Shown here one piece after another: positions 6,232-7,351 of a stretch of DNA of 7,351 bases (its first letter is position 1; every line of letters starts with the position of its first letter). The position numbers and the translations under genes are program-made. The notes under the pieces were generated by a model. It saw only the letters and a list, made by a program, of their open reading frames with translations. It made no database searches and was not told where the DNA came from. Origin of the DNA: an uncultured Clostridium sp. (lineage in GTDB: Bacteria; Bacillota; Clostridia; Lachnospirales; Lachnospiraceae); assembly GCA_945946715.1 (NCBI GenBank), contig CAMEWU010000119.1, positions 1 through 7,351 of the forward strand, given 5' to 3'.

Positions 6232-7351
6232 TTGGAATTGACCAACAAGATTATTTCTACAAAGGCAAATACGTTGTATGCCATGAAGAACCTGATAACG
6301 CATGCAAAGATTGAGAAAATGTACATCCTGAAGGTGAAAGATTTTTGGAAGGATAAGCAGTCTGTATGTGTGGAAATTCAGGAACGGTTTGAAGGCTGCC
6401 GGATTGTGGTCCGCAGTTCATCCAGCCGTGAAGATTGCCTGAAATCTTCCAATGCCGGTCATTATAAGAGTATTTTGGATGTGAATTCTGCCAGTTTACA
6501 GGAGATAGAGGAATCCATTGATGAGGTAATTGCATCTTATGAAGAAGATATGACTTCGGTAGCAGAGGAACAGGTATTGATTCAGCGACAGGCTACCAAT
6601 GTATGTGTCAGTGGTGTGGTATTTACCAGAGATATAAGAGAAAATCGTCCTTATTATCTGGTGAACTTTGATGATTTAGGTTCTACAGACAGTGTGACCA
6701 GTGGACGGGGTGGACGTATGCTCTGGATCGCCAGAGATGTAGAACAAGAGCAGCTGGAATTACATTGGCAGAAGCTGATTACGGCAGTACGGGAAGTGGA
6801 AAGTATTATAGAGGGAATTCCTCTTGATATTGAATTTGCAATCAATACAAAAAATGAAGTGATTCTGTTTCAGGTACGTCCATTGGCAGCGGCCAATTAT
6901 CATACCGCATCGGTTGATGAGGTTTCCTATAATTTATGTAAAAAGAATATGAAACAGGAATATGAAGCACGTCTGGATGTTTTGACAGGAAAGCCTATGC
7001 AGTTATCCGATATGGCATTCTGGAATCCGTCAGAGATTATCGGTTCCAATCCCAGACCACTGGATTATTCCCTGTATCGCAAAATCATAACCCATCGGGC
7101 TTGGAATGAGGGAATCCGCCAGTTGGGTTATTGTGCTTTGGATGAAGATTTGATGTATCAGGTGGGAAATAAGCCATATATTAATTTAAACTATTCTTTT
7201 TATTCCCTGGTTCCGGAAGCCTTACCAAAGGACTTAACAGAACGTCTGGTAAATTACTATCATGAACGCTTGCAGGAGGATTTATCTGCACATGATAAAA
7301 TAGAGTTTGAGATTGTGTTCAGCTGTTACGATTTTATGACAGAAGAAAATA
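6232..7351 (+). CDS. PEP-synthase-like PEP/pyruvate-binding domain protein (5' part, cut by window end)
   Basis: The frame is open from TTG-6232 to the window end (373 codons, no stop). The first ATG (6283) has no RBS and would remove the conserved KANTL motif, so TTG is preferred. Signatures of the ATP-binding (PPDK_N) domain of PEP synthase and pyruvate phosphate dikinase appear in order: KANTL (11-15), VVRSSSSRED (59-68) with Arg61, AGHY (75-78), SGVVFTRD (127-134), a Gly-rich SVTSGRGG (154-161), LDIEFA (198-203) with Glu201, and FQVRPL (213-218) with Gln214 and Arg216. The domain is compact, with only about 50 residues between AGHY and SGVVF. The part from 219, including NPSEIIGSNPRPLDYSLYR (265-283), resembles the middle region of PEP-utilising enzymes that I recall from surface-polysaccharide clusters. 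The His swivelling domain would lie beyond the window. Substrate unknown, and probably not housekeeping PEP synthase. Confidence 0.8.
   Translation, partial: MELTNKIISTKANTLYAMKNLITHAKIEKMYILKVKDFWKDKQSVCVEIQERFEGCRIVVRSSSSREDCLKSSNAGHYKSILDVNSASLQEIEESIDEVIASYEEDMTSVAEEQVLIQRQATNVCVSGVVFTRDIRENRPYYLVNFDDLGSTDSVTSGRGGRMLWIARDVEQEQLELHWQKLITAVREVESIIEGIPLDIEFAINTKNEVILFQVRPLAAANYHTASVDEVSYNLCKKNMKQEYEARLDVLTGKPMQLSDMAFWNPSEIIGSNPRPLDYSLYRKIITHRAWNEGIRQLGYCALDEDLMYQVGNKPYINLNYSFYSLVPEALPKDLTERLVNYYHERLQEDLSAHDKIEFEIVFSCYDFMTEEN

Noticed and set aside
6257..6845. Open frames on the minus strand (6257-6535 and 6654-6845)
   Set aside because: They lie opposite the PEP-synthase-like frame, whose translation carries a full series of family motifs. 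The minus frames show no recognisable domain and no RBS.

Overview
The window looks like a chromosomal segment of a low-to-moderate GC Gram-positive bacterium, most likely a clostridial Firmicute of the Lachnospiraceae type. The grounds are strong AGGAGG-type ribosome binding sites, TTG starts, A/T-ending codons and the protein families present. All supported genes are on the + strand. No mobile element, tRNA/rRNA or CRISPR array is visible.

Region 1 (about 1-5336) reads as one transcription unit for nucleobase and cofactor salvage. After a possible 3' end of an upstream gene (1-89) and a candidate promoter (67-95) come five genes: a Nudix-plus-winged-helix regulator of the NrtR family (152-931), nicotinate phosphoribosyltransferase pncB (968-2431), an NCS2 uracil permease uraA/pyrP (2475-3788), uracil phosphoribosyltransferase upp (3861-4490) and a TVP38/TMEM64 (VTT-domain) membrane protein (4522-5259). 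Gaps are 31-72 nt. A strong hairpin with a T-run (5295-5336) closes the unit. PncB and Upp both consume PRPP to trap a free base (nicotinate, uracil), UraA brings uracil in, and the NrtR-like protein is the expected NAD-status sensor. A second promoter candidate (2414-2442) could let uraA-upp be expressed apart from pncB.

Region 2 (5258-6134) holds a ZIP-family metal-ion transporter (5403-6134). Its upstream region is compact: an 8-5-8 inverted repeat, a TTGACA/extended -10 promoter, and that promoter lying inside the 5' arm of the preceding terminator hairpin. The transporter has Met where the TM5 HNIPEG motif normally has a metal-binding Glu.

Region 3 (6135-7351) holds the 5' part of a PEP-synthase-like protein (PEP/pyruvate-binding, ATP-grasp-type domain). 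It starts at a TTG with a good RBS and runs off the window end. Its role cannot be fixed from here.

The genes are mostly known families. The points most worth a second look are the nicotinate-plus-uracil salvage operon under an NrtR-like regulator with an altered Nudix box, the promoter-inside-terminator arrangement, and the ZIP motif change.
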